Positions 24,505 through 33,276 of a stretch of DNA of 64,000 bases are shown here, one piece after another. The position numbers and the translations under genes were made by a program. The first letter of the stretch is position 1; every line of letters begins with the position of its first letter. Where the stretch lies: assembly GCF_003634215.1 (NCBI RefSeq), contig NZ_RBWX01000007.1, positions 112,001 through 176,000 of the forward strand, in the 5' to 3' direction. A model generated the notes under the pieces. It was given only the letters and a program-made list of their open reading frames with translations. It did not search any database and was not told the origin of the DNA. Source of the stretch: Sphingosinicella microcystinivorans. Its GTDB lineage: Bacteria; Pseudomonadota; Alphaproteobacteria; Sphingomonadales; Sphingomonadaceae.

Positions 24505-26093
24505 TGCGTGGCGGGCAGGCTGACGGTGAAGCGGGCGCCTTTCACCTCGCCGCGTTCGATGCGGTTTTCCGCCGCGATGGTGCCGTCGTGCGCCTCCACG
24601 ATGGCCTTGGCGATTGCGAGCCCGAGGCCGGAATGCTTGCCGAACGCTTCGCCTTCGGGCCGCTCCGAATAGAAGCGCTCGAAGATGCGGTTGATGCCTT
24701 CGGCCGGCAGGCCGGGACCGTCGTCGTCGACGCGCATCAGCACGCGTTCGCCGGCGCGCGCCACCGTCACCTGCACAAGGCCGCCCGATGGCGAGAAGCT
24801 GATCGCATTGTCGATGAGGTTGCGGGCGACCTGCGCGAGGCGGCTGCCGTCCCCGTTCACCACTGCCGATCCGAACTGCGGCCGCGCGAACGCCAGAGTC
24901 ACACCGGCGGTCGCAGGCTGCGTCTCGTAAATGCTCATCAAGGTCGCGAGCATGACGCCGAGGTCGATGCGCTCAAAGCGCACGCGGCTCAGTTCCGCGT
25001 CGAGGCGCGAGGCATCGGAAATGTCGGAAATCAGCCGGTCGATGCGCTGCACGTCGTCGCGCACGACAGTGAGCAGCCGCGCGGAAAGCTCGGGATCCTT
25101 CACGTTCCCCATCGCGTCCACGGCGGAGCGCAGCGAGGCGAGCGGATTCTTGATCTCGTGCGCGACATCGGCGGCGAAGGCTTCGGTCGCGTCGATGCGC
25201 GCCCGGAGCGCTGCGGTCATGTCCGAAAGCGTGCGGGAAAGCGCGCCGATCTCGTCGCGGCGCTTCTGGAAGCGCGGGATCGTCACCTCGCGTGCGCGGC
25301 CCAGTCGGACGCGCTGGGCGGCGATCGCAAGGCGGCGCAGCGGGCGCACGATCGTGCGCGCAAGGAAACTTGAAAGCAGCAGCGAGAGCAGCAGCACGCC
25401 CAGGAAGATCACGAACAGCGTCAGCCGCTCGTCGCGCACCCCGCGCGTCACGTCGCGCGCGTCGATCGTCATGTGGAGCACGCTGCCATCGGCAAGCGGG
25501 GCAGCGGCGGTGATGATGATGGTGCGGTCCGGCGCGAAGCGGATCGTGGTGTCCACCGTTTTCCGGGCCAGAGCCGCTTCCGCCTCGGGCCAGGCACGGC
25601 GCACGTCGGGGGTGGGCTCGGCGAAGCGGTCAAACTGCCGCGCCCCGACCGCGCCCTCGATCATGCGGTCCAGGAATCGCGCGACGTCCTTGCGCAGCGG
25701 CTCCGCGTCGGGGTCTCGAAGCGTGAACGTGGGGCCGGTAAGCGACCAGCTGTCGATCACGCGGGCGCCCTGCCGATCATAGATTCGCAGCCGCGCGGCG
25801 GTCGTCTTCCCAAAGTGCGCCAGTATGGGGTCCAGCCGATTGGGTGCCTGCAGCATCCGGTCGGAAATCGCTGCCGCCATCAGATTGGCGGCGACACCGG
25901 CCTCTTCGGCGCGGCGTTCGAGCATCCGCTCGCGAAAGCTGTCGAGGTAGATGATACCGCCCGCGAGCATCAGCACGGCGAACATGTTCACGGCGAGGAT
26001 GCGCGCCGTCAGCGACCAGCCGCGCGACCACCGGAGCTGCGTGTCGTCGCGCGTGCCCTCGCTACTCTTCGTCAAAGCGGTAGCCGACGCCAT
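24501..26093 (-). CDS. chvG: Sensor histidine kinase ChvG
   Basis: A 530-residue membrane kinase. The first membrane helix is at about 30-50, a periplasmic sensor domain of about 170 residues follows, and the second helix is at about 225-245 ([18 protein letters not shown]). Then come HAMP, the phospho-acceptor helix [17 protein letters not shown]-box [10 protein letters not shown]-box DDDGPGLP and [16 protein letters not shown]. ChvG/ExoS kinases sense acidity or envelope state and control surface polysaccharide and central metabolism genes. ATG 26093 overlaps the chvI 3' end by 32 bp. Confidence 0.93.
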   Translation of the reverse strand: MASATALTKSSEGTRDDTQLRWSRGWSLTARILAVNMFAVLMLAGGIIYLDSFRERMLERRAEEAGVAANLMAAAISDRMLQAPNRLDPILAHFGKTTAARLRIYDRQGARVIDSWSLTGPTFTLRDPDAEPLRKDVARFLDRMIEGAVGARQFDRFAEPTPDVRRAWPEAEAALARKTVDTTIRFAPDRTIIITAAAPLADGSVLHMTIDARDVTRGVRDERLTLFVIFLGVLLLSLLLSSFLARTIVRPLRRLAIAAQRVRLGRAREVTIPRFQKRRDEIGALSRTLSDMTAALRARIDATEAFAADVAHEIKNPLASLRSAVDAMGNVKDPELSARLLTVVRDDVQRIDRLISDISDASRLDAELSRVRFERIDLGVMLATLMSIYETQPATAGVTLAFARPQFGSAVVNGDGSRLAQVARNLIDNAISFSPSGGLVQVTVARAGERVLMRVDDDGPGLPAEGINRIFERFYSERPEGEAFGKHSGLGLAIAKAIVEAHDGTIAAENRIERGEVKGARFTVSLPATQ

Positions 26094-26781
26094 ACAGGGT
26101 CTCGATCGCCTCGAAGGTCGAATCGACCGCGCGAAACTTCTTTCTCAGCCGCTTGATGTGGCTGTCGATGGTGCGGTCATCGACGTAAACGTCGTCCTGA
26201 TAGGCGGCGTCCATCAGCTGATCGCGCGATTTCACGAAGCCGGGTCGCATCGCCAGCGTTTCCAGGATCAGGAACTCGGTGACGGTGAGCTGCACCTCCT
26301 TGCCGTCCCACGTCACGCGGTGGCGGCCGGTATCCATCGAGAGACGCCCGCGCGTCAGGGTGCGTGCTTCCTCTTCCTCGGCGTTTTCCCCTGCCGCCTG
26401 GGCACGGTTCTGGGCACGGCGCAGCACGGCGCGAATGCGTTCGATCAGCAGGCGCTGGCTGAACGGCTTGCCGATATAATCGTCGGCGCCCATCGCTAGG
26501 CCCAGCGCCTCGTCGATCTCGGTGTCCTTGGAGGTAAGGAAAATCACCGGCAGGTTCGATTTCTCACGCAGCTTGAGCAGCAGCTCCATCCCGTCCATGC
26601 GCGGCATCTTGATGTCGAGCACGGCAAGGTCGGGTGGATTGTCTGTGAGTGCCTTCAGAGCGCTCGCCCCGTCCGAATAAACGCGGACGGTGTAGCCCTC
26701 GGCCTGCAGCGCGATCGAGACCGAGGTCAGGATGTTGCGGTCGTCGTCGACAAGGGCGATCGTTGCGGGCGCGGATGACAT
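26062..26781 (-). CDS. chvI: Response regulator ChvI (OmpR/PhoB type)
   Basis: A 239-residue regulator. The receiver domain holds [11 protein letters not shown], the phospho-Asp in [17 protein letters not shown], the Thr/Ser in [12 protein letters not shown], and KPF. A winged-helix DNA-binding domain follows (about 145-235, ending [11 protein letters not shown]). ATG 26781 is favoured; a second ATG at 26790 is in frame. It is transcribed away from pckA with a 140-bp shared promoter region. In related species ChvI controls pckA, which matches the divergent layout. Confidence 0.94.
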   Translation of the reverse strand: MSSAPATIALVDDDRNILTSVSIALQAEGYTVRVYSDGASALKALTDNPPDLAVLDIKMPRMDGMELLLKLREKSNLPVIFLTSKDTEIDEALGLAMGADDYIGKPFSQRLLIERIRAVLRRAQNRAQAAGENAEEEEARTLTRGRLSMDTGRHRVTWDGKEVQLTVTEFLILETLAMRPGFVKSRDQLMDAAYQDDVYVDDRTIDSHIKRLRKKFRAVDSTFEAIETLYGVGYRFDEE

Positions 26782-26921
26782 GGGACGCACCAGTAAACGA
26801 ACGGGATTCGCGGCGCAAACCGGATCGCGTTTAACGCCAACTTTGCATTTTTTGACGTATCGCGCGCGAATCGTGTAGGGGCTCCCGCAAAAGCGCCCGC
26901 CCGAATCCTTGAGGAGTGATC

Positions 26922-28523
26922 ATGACCGCGTCCCCGATTCCCGCCTTCACTCTTGATAAACAGGGGATTATCACCGGGGCGGAGCTTCACTGGAACCTGG
27001 GCACCGCCCCGCTCATCGAAAAGGCCGTTGAGCGACAGGAAGGCCTCCTCTCCGAACACGGCGCCTTCGTCGTGAAGACCGGCAAGCACACCGGCCGTTC
27101 CGCAAAGGACAAGTTCACGGTCGAGGACGCCACGACCCGGGACACGATCTGGTTCAACGGCGGCAACCAGAAGATGAGCCCGGAGCATTTCGCCGCGCTC
27201 AAGGCCGATTTCCTCGCCGCGCTCGGTGAGAAGAAGACGCTGTTCGTGCAGGACCTCTACGGTGGTTCGCAGCCGGAATATCGCGTCCGCGTGCGCGTCA
27301 TCAACGAGCTCGCGTGGCACAATCTCTTCATCCGCACGCTGCTCGTGCGCCCGAACCCGGCGGACCTCCCCGGCTTCACGCCCGAGTTCACGATCATCGA
27401 TCTGCCGACCTTCCGGGCCGATCCGGCGCGGCACGGCTGCCGCACCGAAACGGTGATCGCCGTCAATTTTACCGAAAAGCTGATCCTCATCGGCGGCACT
27501 GCTTATGCTGGCGAGATGAAGAAGTCGGTGTTCGGGCTTCTGAACTACATGCTCCCCGAGCAGGGCGTGATGCCCATGCACTGCAGCGCCAACATCGGCA
27601 GCGACGGATCGAGCGCGGTCTTCTTCGGGCTTTCGGGCACGGGAAAGACGACGCTTTCGGCCGACGCCTCCCGCACACTCATCGGCGACGACGAGCACGG
27701 CTGGTCGGACACGGCGGTCTTCAACTTCGAAGGCGGCTGCTACGCGAAGGTGATCAACCTCTCGGCCGAGGCCGAGCCGGAAATCTACGCGACGACGCGC
27801 CGTTTCGGCACGGTGCTTGAAAACGTCGTGATCGATCCGGTCACACGCAAGATCAACCTCGACGACAACAGCCTCGCCGAGAACAGCCGCGGCTCGTACC
27901 CGATCGATTTCATTCCGAACGCTTCTGAAAAGAACCTTGGGCCGGTGCCGAAGAATATCATCTTCCTCACCGCCGATGCCTACGGCGTGCTGCCGCCGAT
28001 CGCGAAGCTCACGCCCGAGCAGGCGATGTACCACTTCCTGTCGGGCTACACCGCGCGCGTGGCGGGCACCGAGATCGGCGTCACCGAGCCGAGCGCGACT
28101 TTCTCCACCTGCTTCGGCGCGCCGTTCATGCCGCGCCACCCGAGCATCTACGGCAACCTTCTCAAGGAGCGGATCGCCAAGGGCGGTGTCGATTGCTGGC
28201 TGGTCAACACGGGCTGGACGGGCGGCGCCTACGGCACCGGTCACCGCATGCCGATCAAGGCGACGCGCGCGCTTTTGAACGCCGCGCTCGACGGCAGCCT
28301 CAAGGGTGCGAGCTTCGTGACCGATCCGTTCTTCGGCTTCCAGGTGCCGACCGCGGTGCCGGGTGTCGACAGCGCGATCCTCAACCCGCGCGAAACATGG
28401 GCGGACAAGGCTGCATATGATGCGCAAGCCCGCAAGCTGGTGGGGTTGTTCATCGACAATTTCGCCCAATTCGCGGATCACGTGGACGAAGGCGTTCGGC
28501 AGGCGGCCCCCAAGGCAGCCTGA
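26922..28523 (+). CDS. pckA: Phosphoenolpyruvate carboxykinase (ATP)
   Basis: A 533-residue ATP-dependent PEPCK, full family length. The kinase-1a loop is [13 protein letters not shown], the kinase-2 region is LIGDDEHGW, and the metal/oxaloacetate site is near [12 protein letters not shown]. It converts oxaloacetate to PEP as the first step of gluconeogenesis. GAGGAG precedes ATG 26922. It is divergent from chvI. A hairpin with T-rich tail follows the gene. A long open frame on the opposite strand is a codon-bias shadow. Confidence 0.96.
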   Translation: MTASPIPAFTLDKQGIITGAELHWNLGTAPLIEKAVERQEGLLSEHGAFVVKTGKHTGRSAKDKFTVEDATTRDTIWFNGGNQKMSPEHFAALKADFLAALGEKKTLFVQDLYGGSQPEYRVRVRVINELAWHNLFIRTLLVRPNPADLPGFTPEFTIIDLPTFRADPARHGCRTETVIAVNFTEKLILIGGTAYAGEMKKSVFGLLNYMLPEQGVMPMHCSANIGSDGSSAVFFGLSGTGKTTLSADASRTLIGDDEHGWSDTAVFNFEGGCYAKVINLSAEAEPEIYATTRRFGTVLENVVIDPVTRKINLDDNSLAENSRGSYPIDFIPNASEKNLGPVPKNIIFLTADAYGVLPPIAKLTPEQAMYHFLSGYTARVAGTEIGVTEPSATFSTCFGAPFMPRHPSIYGNLLKERIAKGGVDCWLVNTGWTGGAYGTGHRMPIKATRALLNAALDGSLKGASFVTDPFFGFQVPTAVPGVDSAILNPRETWADKAAYDAQARKLVGLFIDNFAQFADHVDEGVRQAAPKAA

Positions 28524-28546
28524 CACCGAACCCAGGACAAGCTCAA

Positions 28547-28588
28547 AAAAGCGCGTCGGTCCCCGTGGCCGGCGCGCTTTCCATTTTT
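28547..28588 (+). terminator. Probable terminator after pckA
   Basis: AAAGCGCG pairs with CGCGCTTT around an inner CGG/CCG stem, and CCATTTTT follows. The T run is split, so termination may be partial; the next gene starts 11 bp later. Confidence 0.65.
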
Positions 28589-28598
28589 GGAGGCGGAT

Positions 28599-29051
28599 AT
28601 GACCCTCAATGAGCCGCGACTGTTTGCGGACGACGCCGCCGTGCGCCGAATCGGCGAAGGCCTGCTCGCGCACACGCTGCCGCGCGACGCGTGGACGCAC
28701 GAGGCGCATCTGGCGGCCTGCCTGTGGCTGGTCCGCGAGCGGCCGGACATCGAGCTGACGCGCGAACTGCCGGGCATCATCGCCGGCTACAACGTCGCCG
28801 TGGGCGGCGTGAACGACGACACGCAGGGCTATCATGAGACGATCACGCAGCTCTATGTCGCGGGCGTGCGCGTCTTCGCGGCCCGGCACGCGGCGCTTGG
28901 CCTTGCAGAGGCGGTGAATGCGCTGCTTGCCGCACCCGAGGGTCGGCGCGACTGGCCGCTCGGCTTCTACAGTCGGGACCGGCTGTTTTCAGCGGAGGCT
29001 CGGCGGAATTTCGTCACTCCCGATCTGGCGCCGCTGCCGACGGTCGCCTAA
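28599..29051 (+). CDS. Conserved protein of unknown function
   Basis: A 150-residue soluble protein without signal or membrane segment, started at ATG 28599 with GGAGG 5 nt upstream. It is mostly helical; the segment DAWTHEAHLAACLWLV and a central EAVNALLAA are noticeable, and several His (residues about 29, 37 and 40) might bind a metal. It resembles small conserved proteins annotated only as hypothetical in sphingomonads. I cannot assign a function. It is followed 9 bp later by the J-domain gene, so the two are likely co-transcribed. Confidence 0.6.
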   Translation: MTLNEPRLFADDAAVRRIGEGLLAHTLPRDAWTHEAHLAACLWLVRERPDIELTRELPGIIAGYNVAVGGVNDDTQGYHETITQLYVAGVRVFAARHAALGLAEAVNALLAAPEGRRDWPLGFYSRDRLFSAEARRNFVTPDLAPLPTVA

Positions 29052-29060
29052 CTAGACGTC

Positions 29061-29597
29061 ATGGCCAGACAGACTCGCAAGGACGACTGGGGTTTTCCCC
29101 GCTGGCGCAGCTACGGCGGCGCGCGCGAGGCGGTGAATGTGCGTCTGTGCGACCGCCACGGGTGCACCTCGCCCGGCGACCGCCCCGCGCCCAAGTCTCC
29201 CAACAGCCCCGAACGCTGGTTCTTCTGCGAAGTCCACGCCGCCGAGTACAACAAGAACTGGAACTACTTCGAGGGGCTCACGAAGGAGGAGGCCGCGTCG
29301 CGCGAACAGGCCGAGCGCGGCGATACCGCGTTCGAACAGGCGCGCCACTGGCAGTGGACCGGCCCCGGCGACGGCAGCCGCACGCGCGGCGAGCTCGATG
29401 CCCTGCGCGCGCTCGAACTGGAGGACGATGCGGATTTCGAGGCGGTGAAGCGCGCCTACCGCAAGCTCGCCAAGCTGTATCACCCGGATCGCAACCAGAG
29501 CGACAAGGAGGCTGCGCGGCAGTTCCACGCTGTGCAGGCAGCCTATGAAGTGCTGCGCCGCGCCGAAGAGGGCAAGAGCTGGAAAGGCGAAGACTGA
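29061..29597 (+). CDS. J-domain protein with N-terminal cysteine-rich region
   Basis: A 178-residue DnaJ-like co-chaperone. The J domain is at the C-terminus (about 113-172): FEAVKRAYRKLAKLYHPDRN contains the essential HPD (141-143), which stimulates DnaK ATPase. The N-terminal part has Cys30, Cys35, Cys56 and His59, spaced like a small zinc site. It is not DnaJ itself: the glycine-rich and substrate domains are absent. It sits between the unknown gene at 28599 and an NTF2-like gene. Confidence 0.9.
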   Translation: MARQTRKDDWGFPRWRSYGGAREAVNVRLCDRHGCTSPGDRPAPKSPNSPERWFFCEVHAAEYNKNWNYFEGLTKEEAASREQAERGDTAFEQARHWQWTGPGDGSRTRGELDALRALELEDDADFEAVKRAYRKLAKLYHPDRNQSDKEAARQFHAVQAAYEVLRRAEEGKSWKGED

Positions 29598-29601
29598 GCG
29601 C

Positions 29602-29961
29602 ATGATCGGACCGAACTGGGCGGATTTCGCAGCCGAGTGGTGCGCGGCCTGGAATGCGCGCGATGTCGAGCGCGTGCTTGCGCATTTCCATGACGACGCT
29701 GTGTTCACATCGCCGCTCGCCGCGCAGCGGGTTCCGGAATCGGGCGGCACGGTGAGAGGCAAGGCCGCGCTTCGCGCCTATTGGACCGGCGGCGTGCGTG
29801 CCGTGCCTGATCTGCATTTCACGATCGAAGGCGTGTTCGGCGGCGTGGATATGGTGACGATCCTCTACCGCAACCAGGCCGGCATCCGCGTAGCCGAGAC
29901 GCTTCGGTTCGACGGGGACAAGGTGCGCGAGGGCCATGCCGCTTACGAGACGGCGGTCTAG
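29602..29961 (+). CDS. NTF2-like (SnoaL-type) small protein
   Basis: A 119-residue alpha+beta cone-fold protein. The opening helix FAAEWCAAWNARDVERVLAHF is followed by the Asp-containing strand HDDAVFTSP and a C-terminal beta sheet (FTIEGVFGGVDMVTILYR). Family members are isomerases, dehydratases or ligand-binding proteins; the activity here is unknown. ATG 29602 lies 5 bp after the J-domain gene and is probably translationally linked. It converges on the thioesterase gene 5 bp away. Confidence 0.8.
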   Translation: MIGPNWADFAAEWCAAWNARDVERVLAHFHDDAVFTSPLAAQRVPESGGTVRGKAALRAYWTGGVRAVPDLHFTIEGVFGGVDMVTILYRNQAGIRVAETLRFDGDKVREGHAAYETAV

Positions 29962-29966
29962 ACCTG

Positions 29967-30404
29967 CTATTCCCGAACCAGCATCACGTTCATGTGCGCG
30001 GCGGCGACGGGCGCGGCCCGGTCTCCCTGCCACGCCTCGGCGCGCACGTTGGCGATGCGGCGGCCCATGCGGGTGACGATCGCGGCGGCGTATGTGGTCT
30101 CGCAGGCAGCGGCGCGGAGATAATCGACGGTGACGTTGATAGGTTTGACGCCCGGCGCGGTCTCCTCGCGGCCGAGGACATGGACGAGCTGCGCGATCGA
30201 GGCGATTTCGAGCAGCCCGGCGACGGTGCCGCCGTGCAGCCGGTTCGGCGCGCCGATCAGATCCTTGGAGAAGGGCATGATGATCACGATGCCGTCCGCA
30301 TCGCGGCGGTAGCTGAGCCCGAGCGTGCGCGCATAGGGCAGCGAGGACAATGGGCCTTCGTCAGGCGCCCCCAGAAGCTCGCGGACCAGCGTGTCGAAGT
30401 TCAT
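29967..30404 (-). CDS. PaaI-family hotdog thioesterase (1)
   Basis: A 145-residue hotdog-fold thioesterase. The catalytic signature region LHGGTVAGLLEIASIAQL is clear, with PFSKDLIGAPNR before it. It would hydrolyse acyl-CoAs, probably aromatic or short-chain. The ATG overlaps the stop of the next thioesterase gene upstream (ATGA). The two adjacent genes are paralogs and may form a heteromer or have split specificities. Confidence 0.87.
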   Translation of the reverse strand: MNFDTLVRELLGAPDEGPLSSLPYARTLGLSYRRDADGIVIIMPFSKDLIGAPNRLHGGTVAGLLEIASIAQLVHVLGREETAPGVKPINVTVDYLRAAACETTYAAAIVTRMGRRIANVRAEAWQGDRAAPVAAAHMNVMLVRE

Positions 30405-30844
30405 GACTTCGCGCCCGCCGTGAACATGTAGCTCGCCGTCATCAGCGCGACGGGATCGTCCGGGTCGCCATCGTGCGCAATGCCTTTCACGAAGGCGACG
30501 GCGCGTGTCAGCTTGGTCACTTCGGCACGGCCGATCACGGTCTTGCCGGGTTCTGCCGGGCGCAGATAGTCGATCCGAAGGTCGAGCGTCGCCTGCCGGA
30601 CCATGCGCTTCGACTTCGCGACCACCGCCATGCCACCAACCGAATCCATGAGCGAGAAGATCGCGCCTGAGGCGATGATCCCGGGCACGCCGTCGTCGCC
30701 CGGATAGGCGACGAGATGTTCGGCGTAGGGCAGGGCGAGTTCCGCCCAATTGTCGCCGATCCCGTGGAAACCGATGCCGAGCGCTTTCACATGGGGCAGG
30801 AAGCGCAGGAAACTGTCGACGACGGGCTTCAGGATCGGGGTCAT
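30401..30844 (-). CDS. PaaI-family hotdog thioesterase (2)
   Basis: A 147-residue paralog of the preceding thioesterase. GIIASGAIFSLMDSVGGMAVV is the hotdog helix, with Asp in the catalytic position, and RQATLDLRIDYLRPA is the following strand. ATG 30844 overlaps the sufE stop. The order sufE, thioesterase, thioesterase, with overlapping ends, implies one transcript. A link between iron-sulfur assembly and thioesterases is not established. Confidence 0.87.
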   Translation of the reverse strand: MTPILKPVVDSFLRFLPHVKALGIGFHGIGDNWAELALPYAEHLVAYPGDDGVPGIIASGAIFSLMDSVGGMAVVAKSKRMVRQATLDLRIDYLRPAEPGKTVIGRAEVTKLTRAVAFVKGIAHDGDPDDPVALMTASYMFTAGAKS

Positions 30845-31257
30845 GCAGCGAGCCGCGCGGCGGTTTCGCGGATGAGCGCGATCATGTTGGGGATGCCCTG
30901 CGTGCGATTCGAGGAAAGATGCTTCGAAAGCGCGAACGGCGCGAGTTCGGCGGCGATGTCCATCGCCAGCACCTCGTCCGCCGTGCGGTCCTGCACCAGC
31001 GTCAGGATCAGCGCGACAATGCCCTTGGTGATCGCGGCGTCGCTGTCGGCAAGGAAGTGTAGGCGGCCCTTTTCGGCGATGGTCGGATACACCCAGACGC
31101 TCGCCGAGCAGCCGCGCACCTTGGTGGCGTCGGTCTTCAGCGCGTCCGGCATCGGCTCCAACGCCTTTCCGAGATCGATGAGCAGCCGGTAGCGGTCGTC
31201 GGGCTCGTCGAGGATCTCGAAATCGTCGCGGATGGTATCGAAGTCGGGCAGTGTCAT
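30841..31257 (-). CDS. sufE: SufE sulfur acceptor protein
   Basis: A 138-residue SufE. The sulfur-accepting cysteine lies in VRGCSASVWVYP. It takes persulfide from the SufS desulfurase for Fe-S assembly. ATG 31257 is used because homologs begin near LPDFDTIRDDFE. It is an isolated sufE copy: no other suf gene is in the window. It is the first gene of a three-gene operon. Confidence 0.92.
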   Translation of the reverse strand: MTLPDFDTIRDDFEILDEPDDRYRLLIDLGKALEPMPDALKTDATKVRGCSASVWVYPTIAEKGRLHFLADSDAAITKGIVALILTLVQDRTADEVLAMDIAAELAPFALSKHLSSNRTQGIPNMIALIRETAARLAA

Positions 31258-31469
31258 TGCGGGCGAAGACTTGGGCGAGCCGCGATGCCGCGTCAAGCCG
31301 AAGGCGCGCGCGGGTCTTGAAAGCCGGCGTGCGGGCGCTCAACTAAAGCCAGCGGGCCGGGCCCCTCTGGCGGTCGTCATTTTTGACGATCTGCGATGTC
31401 GGACCGCATCGAGCCATCTCGATGCCGGTCGCCTTCGATTGGCATTCAGACAAGAGGAGAGACCAGGAA

Positions 31470-31760
31470 ATGACGAACCCCGCTGCCGGAATGCCATGCC
31501 CCGTGTGCAAGGTGGCGCTCGTGATGAGCGAGCGTCAGGGTGTAGAGATCGATTATTGCCCGCAGTGCCGCGGTGTCTGGCTGGATCGCGGCGAGCTGGA
31601 CAAGATTCTGGAGAGAAGCGCCCGGGACGCTGCACCATCTGAGGCGCCGCGCGTTTCCGTGCCCCGGCGGGACGATGATCGCTATGCGCGCGATCACAAA
31701 CCCTATGGCTACGGCTATGGGAAAAAGCGGAAATCGTTCCTGGAAGAGCTGTTCGACTGA
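31470..31760 (+). CDS. Zinc-ribbon protein (TFIIB-type zinc finger family)
   Basis: A 96-residue protein. Two CxxC pairs (CPVC and CPQC) with the phrase RGVWLDRGELDKIL define the small zf-TFIIB family (PF13453). The C-terminus is basic and Tyr/Gly-rich (YGYGYGKKRKSF). It stands alone and converges on the psp-associated gene cluster. No function is known to me. Confidence 0.82.
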   Translation: MTNPAAGMPCPVCKVALVMSERQGVEIDYCPQCRGVWLDRGELDKILERSARDAAPSEAPRVSVPRRDDDRYARDHKPYGYGYGKKRKSFLEELFD

Positions 31761-31774
31761 AGATCCGCGAGCGT

Positions 31775-31801
31775 CGCCGGCGTCAGTAGTCGACGCCGGC
31801 G
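31775..31801. terminator. Hairpin at the end of the psp-associated operon
   Basis: CGCCGGCGTC (31775-31784) and GACGCCGGCG (31792-31801) are exact complements with a 7-nt loop. The hairpin contains the stop codon of the last small gene. There is no T run, so it may act as a 3' mRNA stabiliser rather than a terminator. Confidence 0.4.
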
Positions 31802-32013
31802 GCGATCGCTTCGAGCTTGCGCACGCGTTCCTTGAGGTCGGCGACGTCGATCCGGCCCGATACGGGCGGACCTGCCGCGACGCGGCCGTTTCCGAGCTCC
31901 GCGCGCTTCAGTTCGAGCCAACCCTTCCAGCACCACGCGGCGATGCCGGCAATCATGCCGAGCCCCAATATGGCCCCGGCGGTAATGACGATCAGACTTT
32001 CAAATCCGGGCAT
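31783..32013 (-). CDS. Small membrane/coiled-coil protein, psp-associated (5th of array)
   Basis: A 76-residue protein with one N-terminal helix (FESLIVITAGAILGLGMIAG) and a short polar tail with a coiled segment VADLKERVRKLEAIAAGVDY. The C-terminal motif shared by its upstream neighbours is here eroded to LEAIAAG. GGGAG lies 8 nt before ATG 32013. It is the last member of the array of small PspB-like proteins downstream of pspC. Expected location is the inner membrane; function unknown. Confidence 0.75.
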   Translation of the reverse strand: MPGFESLIVITAGAILGLGMIAGIAAWCWKGWLELKRAELGNGRVAAGPPVSGRIDVADLKERVRKLEAIAAGVDY

Positions 32014-32029
32014 GTCCGTCACTCCCTTC

Positions 32030-32263
32030 TTACCGATCGCGCCCAAGCGCGTCGATTTCGTCAGCCAGAAGGCGGCTGCGGTCGGTCGCCAGCCGTTCCA
32101 GCGTTGCAATGCGGTCTTTCAGGTCGCCGATCTCGCCGCGCAGGCGGTCGTTTTCAAGTTCGGCGTCAGGCCGTCCGCGGCCTTTCTGCTTCATGTACTG
32201 AAGCGCGATCTTGCCGAACACCACGATGGCGACGATCAGGACTACCATTTCGAACGGATGCAT
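32030..32263 (-). CDS. Small membrane/coiled-coil protein, psp-associated (4th of array)
   Basis: A 77-residue protein, the size of PspB. The helix EMVVLIVAIVVFGKIAL at 5-22 is followed by a basic linker and a coiled coil (ENDRLRGEIGDLKDRI), ending in LERLATDRSRLLADEIDALG. This end motif is nearly identical to those of its three upstream neighbours and of PspC. ATG 32263 has AAGGGA upstream. It is probably an inner-membrane partner of PspA or PspC; that is inference. Confidence 0.8.
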   Translation of the reverse strand: MHPFEMVVLIVAIVVFGKIALQYMKQKGRGRPDAELENDRLRGEIGDLKDRIATLERLATDRSRLLADEIDALGRDR

Positions 32264-32294
32264 CGCTTGTCCCTTTCCCGTGTCTTGCCGCGTC

Positions 32295-32621
32295 TCAGTT
32301 CTTCGGGCCGCGAAGCTGTTCGATCTCGTTTTCCAGCCTGAACGAGCTGTCGGTCACAATGCGTTCCACGTTGGCGAGCCTGTCCTTCACGCTGCCGAGT
32401 TCGGCGCGAAGCTGAACATTTTCGTTGGTCAGAAGTGTAATGCGCTCCTGCGCCTCGGTCGAAACCTTGGGATGCACCGCCATGCCCCAGGCGTTTTCCA
32501 GCGGATAGCCGTGCTTGATGCGCATGAAGGTCGTGAACACCCAGCCCGCGATGCCGAGCGCACCGAGCGCGAAGCCGCCGCCGACAATCCAGGGGAGATA
32601 GGGGTAGATGAAGATGTCCAT
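32295..32621 (-). CDS. Small membrane/coiled-coil protein, psp-associated (3rd of array)
   Basis: A 108-residue protein. A helix at about 11-31 (VGGGFALGALGIAGWVFTTF) is followed by the phrase KHGYPLENAWG, a coiled coil (ENVQLRAELGSVKDRLAN) and the end motif VERIVTDSSFRLENEIEQLR. The KHGYPLEN phrase recurs as RHGYPIEN in the 1st array member, so these two are the closest pair. Function unknown. Confidence 0.8.
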   Translation of the reverse strand: MDIFIYPYLPWIVGGGFALGALGIAGWVFTTFMRIKHGYPLENAWGMAVHPKVSTEAQERITLLTNENVQLRAELGSVKDRLANVERIVTDSSFRLENEIEQLRGPKN

Positions 32622-32638
32622 GATCCAGTCCCTTTTGT

Positions 32639-32926
32639 TCAGGCCCGCAGGGCCTCTATTTCATCGGCGAGCCGCGTAGAGCGGTCGATCGCGAGGCGTT
32701 CCAGTGTGGCCAGCCGTTCGCGCACATCCTCCATCTGGGTGATCAGCGCGGCGTTCTCGGCGGCAAGGCGACGGCTTTCGAGTTCACGTTCGAAGCTGTA
32801 GACCGGTGTTTCGGCGGAAGCTTCGGCGGGCTCGCTTGCCGCGCCGCGTCTGCTGCACACCTGCACCAGCCACATGCCGGCGGCTCCGGCGAGGAGACCG
32901 ATCAGAAATCCGACTTCGGCAGGCAT
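32639..32926 (-). CDS. Small membrane/coiled-coil protein, psp-associated (2nd of array)
   Basis: A 95-residue protein with an N-terminal membrane helix (VGFLIGLLAGAAGMWLVQV), a Ser/Ala/Glu-rich linker, and a coiled coil ending LERLAIDRSTRLADEIEALR. The last 20 residues match the PspC C-terminus closely in RLADEI. Spacing to its neighbours is 17 and 27 bp. The ribosome site GGGGGAAT is about 11 nt from the ATG. Function unknown; probably acts in the same envelope complex. Confidence 0.78.
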   Translation of the reverse strand: MPAEVGFLIGLLAGAAGMWLVQVCSRRGAASEPAEASAETPVYSFERELESRRLAAENAALITQMEDVRERLATLERLAIDRSTRLADEIEALRA

Positions 32927-32953
32927 GGCTCACATTCCCCCTGTTTGGCCGTG

Positions 32954-33253
32954 CTAACGAAGGCCGTCGATCTCGTCGGAGAGCCTGCGCGACCTGTCCG
33001 TCGCGATGCGCTCCAGAACCGTGATCCGCTCTTCGAGCCTGGCGATCTGGCCCTTCATTTCCGCATTCTCGTTCGCCAGCAGTTCGGTCTTACGGCTCGC
33101 GGCGAGGCTCTCACCCGCGGTCTTGTTGGTCGTGCCCCAGAACTCGTTTTCGATCGGATAGCCGTGGCGGGCGCGGATCCAGGTACTGATCAGCCAGCCG
33201 CCCGTGCTGATGGCGATGATGGCGAGCACGAAGAACGGTGAACCCCAATCCAT
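32954..33253 (-). CDS. Small membrane/coiled-coil protein, psp-associated (1st of array)
   Basis: A 99-residue protein. A helix at 6-25 (PFFVLAIIAISTGGWLIST) is followed by RARHGYPIENEFWG, a coiled coil (ENAEMKGQIARLEERI) and the end motif LERIATDRSRRLSDEIDGLR. AAGGGAAG lies 7 nt before ATG 33253. It follows pspC by 23 bp. It resembles PspB in plan (helix then coiled tail) but is longer and has its own conserved end. Confidence 0.82.
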   Translation of the reverse strand: MDWGSPFFVLAIIAISTGGWLISTWIRARHGYPIENEFWGTTNKTAGESLAASRKTELLANENAEMKGQIARLEERITVLERIATDRSRRLSDEIDGLR

Positions 33254-33276
33254 GGCGATGCTTCCCTTCGCTTGGG

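Noticed and set aside
26727-28889. 720-codon open frame antisense to pckA
   Set aside because: Arg/His/Val-rich and without a recognisable domain; it mirrors the codon bias of pckA on the other strand.
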